Assembly: GCF_003363135.1 (NCBI RefSeq)
Contig: NZ_QRBB01000001.1
Span: 2,578,501 to 2,642,500, forward strand
DNA: 64,000 nucleotides
From: Alteriqipengyuania lutimaris
GTDB taxonomy: Bacteria; Pseudomonadota; Alphaproteobacteria; Sphingomonadales; Sphingomonadaceae
Direction: 5' to 3'
The notes under the pieces are model-generated. The model was not told where the DNA came from. It did not search any database and was given only the letters and a program-made list of their open reading frames with translations. The position numbers and the translations under genes are program-made. Of this stretch, positions 61,064 to 64,000 are shown in pieces (within the stretch, counting starts at the first letter, position 1; every line of letters starts with the position of its first letter).

Positions 61064-63805
61064 CTAGAAGAAGCCGCCGCTATTGTAACCGACGGTAAGG
61101 CTGCTGATGCGGGCTAGCGCATCCTGATATTGCGCGATCTGCGCCAGCTGGCGGGGCGATGCCCCACCGGTGGAGGCGGCGCCGCCATTGACGATCGCGG
61201 CCTTGCCCGCATCCCAGTACAGGGAACGGTAGGCGGTCTGCGTCATCGAAATCGCGCTCTTGATCTTTCCCAAGGCAAACGCCGCGCCCTCGCGGGTGGA
61301 AATGTCGAGCGCATGGGTCAGGCCCAGACCGTAACTTCCGCCCGGCACCACCTTGGGTGCGTCCTTGTCATAGGCCGGCGGCGCGACCAGCTTGGCAGCG
61401 GGCAGGCCCAGCTTCGCGAGCGCATCGCGTCCCTCTCCTCCCGGAACCAGCTCGATCGCCTGGCCGGGTTTTGCACTGATGCTGAGCGTGCGGCCATCGT
61501 CGCCGATCGGTGTCGTCACCGTCGCCTTGGTGCCCGTGATCCGGCTCACCTTTTGCGACAGCGATGCCAGGGTCTCGTCGGCGGCAATGGTGATCTGCCG
61601 CGCGACGCCATCATTGAGCTTGATCGAAAACTGGTCGCCTGCGCGCAGGCTCGTCTGCGCGGTCAGGAGCGTGGAGGCCTGATCGTCGAGCCGGCCCCGC
61701 TTGAGACCCAGTGCGCCCAAGACCGTCGAGCCATTGGCTGCAGCCGCGATGCGGACCGGCTCGGCGCTGCGGGTTGTCAGGCCGAACTGCTGGATATTGG
61801 CGATGGCGCCCGTGCCGGCGTCCAGCCGCGCGACGAAGCCGTCGCTCGTGCCCTGCCGCGTCCCGCCGAGATCGCCCGTGGTCCGCCCGCCGGCATAAAG
61901 ATTGCCGTTCATGAAGGTGAGACTGTCGACTCTGTCGCTGCTCGCCGTACCCAGATAGGTCACCCGGCTGGTCGCAAGATCGGCGCTGATCTGCGCGACG
62001 AAGCCGTCGCGGCCGCCCGCCATCGCGTTGGTCTGGTCGCCGGTCACCGCCCCCGAGGTCGAGCCGCCCACCCCGATGGTCCCGTCTGCCGCGACCGCAA
62101 TCACGGTCGCGTCGGCGGTGCCGAGGGCGATCGAGCCCAGATCGGTTGCGAGCGAGGTGCTGTCGATCCGGCGCAGCGTTGCGGCGCCGCCTTCCTTCGT
62201 CAGCGCCAGCAGTTCGCCCGAGCTGCCGATCGCCAGCGCGGTCAGCGTGTCGCTGCCACCGCTGTCGAACCGGCGCCGCTCGCGCAGCTGGCCTTCGGCG
62301 TCGAGGCGGGCGATGAAGGCATCGCCGCCACCGGCGGCGCTGCGACCACCGACGAAGATCGTGCCGTCAGCGGCAACGGCGACGGACGTCGCGGCATCGC
62401 TTCCGACCGCGCGGACCAGGGTGGAAGACAGTTCCGCACCATCGGCGTCGAACCGGGCAACCAGCATGTCGCCATCGGAATCGGCACCGTCGAAATCGCC
62501 GCTGACGGTGCCTGCGACCACGATCTGCCCGTTCGGGCCGAGGCTGACGGCCGCACCGCTCGCCGATTCACTCGCGCCAAGTTGCCGCTGCCAGACGACC
62601 TGGCCTTCGCTGTCCAGCTTGGTCAGGAACAGGTCCTGCGAACCTGTCACGCGATTGGCATCGAGATCGCCCGCCGTCGTCCCGACGACGTAGCTCGATC
62701 CGTCCGGCGCGGTTACGATCGATTGCGCAGATGTGGGCGCGAACCGATCGGTGGAGGGTGGCTCCACGCCTTCGATGGTCTTCTGGCCGGACGCAGCCAG
62801 TGTGGCGCGTTCGGTGGCCAGCCGGTCCAGTCCTGCGATCTGCGTCAGGGTCGAACGAGTGGGGGTGCCGGCGGGGTCGGTGACCCGCATCACCTGCGCC
62901 GAGGTCGGCGTTTCCGGATCGGTTATCCCGGTCACGACCATCAGCGCGTCGGGGGCGCCGACCTGGTCGATGGAAACCTCTTCCAGTCCCGGATTCTCGA
63001 TCTTGAAGCCCCAGCTGCCGGTGCTCTTGTCGGGTACGAAACGGACCAGCCAGCGCGGCACCGGATTGCCGTTCTCGTCGAGATTGACGCTGCCGTCGGG
63101 AGCGCGCAGCGGCACGGCGGCGATCGCATCGTTGATCGATGCGGAAATGGAATCGAGCGTCGGCGGCTGCGGCCCGCCGGTGAGGTCGACGGCGATCGTG
63201 TCGCTCGCCTCGCCGCGGCGGATGGTGACGGCAAACCGCTCCGTGCCGACAAGCGCAGCAAGCGGCGCATCGCGCGCTTCGGCGACACCCTTGCCCGCGA
63301 TCCCGCCCACAGGGTTTGTCTCCTGTATCGCGACCGAGCGCGTCGTGGTGGAGGACTTGTCGAAGGCGAGCGACAGCTTCTCGCGCGGTGCGGAGGCCAC
63401 GAAACCTTCGAGGTCGCGCAGTCCCTTGTCGAAGACGTCCTGCAGCGTTTCGCGGACCGAGCTGGTCGGCCCGGCGACCGCGGCTTCGGCCAGCGCGCGA
63501 AGCCGGTCGAGAGCGCGGTAAGTGGTGAAGGCGCTCGCCACATCGACCGGCAGCTTGCGGGTGTTTGCGGCATTGGCGTCGACGATGGAGGACATGCGCC
63601 GGATCGCGGAGACCTGCGAGGACAGCGAACTGCTACGCTCCGGCTGCTTCCAGGGCGGCGTCGTATCGGGCGTGGTGAAGGCGGCCTTCGCCCGGCGCAC
63701 CGCGAGCGTTTCGAACCCCGGCGAGCCAGTCCCGAAGGTCGCGAAACTGTTCGTTCCGCTCAGCAGGCTGAGGCCCGCCAGGCTGCTGTTGAGATTTAGA
63801 GTCAC
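61064..63805 (-). CDS. FlaEY-like flagellar regulatory/structural protein
   Basis: A 913-residue protein without a classical signal peptide. The N-terminus (NLNSSLAGLSLLSGTNSF) and helical first 170 residues have a flagellin/FlgL-like flavour. A middle region from about residue 365 holds four or more beta-propeller-type repeats, such as GTVSGDFDGADSDGDMLVAR, GGRSAAGGGDAFIARLDAEG and GRTTGDLGGTRQGTSDGFVA. The C-terminal part is helical again. This matches what I know of the Caulobacter FlaEY family. GTG at 63805 is preferred; a TTG at 63826 is possible. It is divergent from fliG. Confidence 0.7.
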   Translation of the reverse strand: MTLNLNSSLAGLSLLSGTNSFATFGTGSPGFETLAVRRAKAAFTTPDTTPPWKQPERSSSLSSQVSAIRRMSSIVDANAANTRKLPVDVASAFTTYRALDRLRALAEAAVAGPTSSVRETLQDVFDKGLRDLEGFVASAPREKLSLAFDKSSTTTRSVAIQETNPVGGIAGKGVAEARDAPLAALVGTERFAVTIRRGEASDTIAVDLTGGPQPPTLDSISASINDAIAAVPLRAPDGSVNLDENGNPVPRWLVRFVPDKSTGSWGFKIENPGLEEVSIDQVGAPDALMVVTGITDPETPTSAQVMRVTDPAGTPTRSTLTQIAGLDRLATERATLAASGQKTIEGVEPPSTDRFAPTSAQSIVTAPDGSSYVVGTTAGDLDANRVTGSQDLFLTKLDSEGQVVWQRQLGASESASGAAVSLGPNGQIVVAGTVSGDFDGADSDGDMLVARFDADGAELSSTLVRAVGSDAATSVAVAADGTIFVGGRSAAGGGDAFIARLDAEGQLRERRRFDSGGSDTLTALAIGSSGELLALTKEGGAATLRRIDSTSLATDLGSIALGTADATVIAVAADGTIGVGGSTSGAVTGDQTNAMAGGRDGFVAQISADLATSRVTYLGTASSDRVDSLTFMNGNLYAGGRTTGDLGGTRQGTSDGFVARLDAGTGAIANIQQFGLTTRSAEPVRIAAAANGSTVLGALGLKRGRLDDQASTLLTAQTSLRAGDQFSIKLNDGVARQITIAADETLASLSQKVSRITGTKATVTTPIGDDGRTLSISAKPGQAIELVPGGEGRDALAKLGLPAAKLVAPPAYDKDAPKVVPGGSYGLGLTHALDISTREGAAFALGKIKSAISMTQTAYRSLYWDAGKAAIVNGGAASTGGASPRQLAQIAQYQDALARISSLTVGYNSGGFF

Positions 63806-63843
63806 CTTCGTGCTGCGTCCGTCCAATCGGCTTGTGTTGCCTC

Positions 63844-63849
63844 TATAAT
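63844..63849 (+). promoter_or_regulatory. -10-like element between the FlaEY-like gene and fliG
   Basis: CTATAAT hexamer, 66 bases before the fliG ATG. The opposite strand reads TATTAT at 63850-63845, 39 bases before the GTG of the FlaEY-like gene, so the element could serve either gene. Confidence 0.5.
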
Positions 63850-63915
63850 AGGACGTGCGCCCCCAACATGCGGGCGGGCGCGCGCATTTCTTTACCTGGG
63901 GAGTCTGACATCACC

Positions 63916-64000
63916 ATGGCCGCCACTCTTGTAGAGCCAGCCGAGCTCAAGAAATTTTCCGGACCGCAGCGTGCGGCCGCGCTGATGCTTGCTTTGGGCC
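63916..64000 (+). CDS. fliG: Flagellar motor switch protein FliG (partial, runs off the right edge)
   Basis: Only the first 28 codons are in the window: ELKKFSGPQRAAALMLALG matches the conserved N-terminal helix of FliG (a GPxxAAxLLLALG motif). FliG couples the MS ring to the stator. GGGGAG lies 12 bases upstream of the ATG, a little far. Normally fliG follows fliF, which is not found upstream here; the neighbour is the divergent FlaEY-like gene. Confidence 0.8.
   Translation, partial: MAATLVEPAELKKFSGPQRAAALMLALG

Noticed and set aside
61130..63799. Plus-strand open frame of 889 residues
   Set aside because: Antisense to the FlaEY-like gene; no domain and biased shadow composition.

Overview
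This window comes from a GC-rich alphaproteobacterium, most likely order Sphingomonadales and probably Erythrobacteraceae. The evidence is the alphaproteobacterial flagellar proteins FlaF and FliX and a FlaEY-like protein, the abundance of TonB-dependent receptors, the XRE and DUF6456-type housekeeping genes, and a REP-like repeat containing a GCTGAGCTTGTCGAAG core. The family-level placement is inference from gene content. I see no prophage, insertion sequence, integrase or CRISPR array.

Region 1 (1-13.5 kb) is mostly housekeeping: a PhoP/PhoQ-like two-component system with a PepSY-type periplasmic protein, a SIMPL protein, an ABC-F ATPase overlapping a uracil-DNA-glycosylase-family gene, a GST, a DUF6456 gene divergent from an XRE regulator, a glycosyltransferase, the yajC-secD-secF operon, tRNA-Pro(GGG), a pirin and a small GNAT.

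Region 2 (13.6-32.7 kb) is metabolic and almost entirely on the minus strand. It holds a TonB receptor, a pair of adjacent acyl-CoA dehydrogenases, a LuxR-type regulator with a degraded receiver, and an eight-gene locus: TonB receptor, exported carboxylesterase, acyl-CoA ligase, TetR regulator, SDR, lipoprotein carboxylesterase, MFS transporter and FG-GAP lipoprotein. Two nearly identical 22-bp palindromes sit at the heads of the two halves of this locus, so I read it as one TetR-controlled regulon for importing, de-esterifying and CoA-activating an unknown ester.

Region 3 (32.9-39 kb) is a four-gene signalling module on the plus strand: stand-alone receiver, multi-pass membrane histidine kinase, receiver-EAL protein and FixJ-like regulator. 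It is followed by an alginate-export-type outer-membrane porin on the minus strand.

Region 4 (39-64 kb) is motility. It has two tandem, partly near-identical chemoreceptors, flaF, an unrecognised Cys-rich protein, and one long operon (motA, STAS, cheY, cheA, cheW, cheR, cheB, cheY, cheD, a small unknown, motB, fliL, PilZ). Then come fliN-fliO-fliP (minus), flgC-fliE-fliQ-fliR-flhB, fliX (minus), flgI-flgJ-flgN, flgB and a FlaEY-like gene (minus), and the first codons of fliG, which runs off the right edge. Nearly every motility transcription unit is preceded by a CTATAAT/CTAGAAT-type element, rare in such GC-rich DNA. This looks like a shared promoter class.
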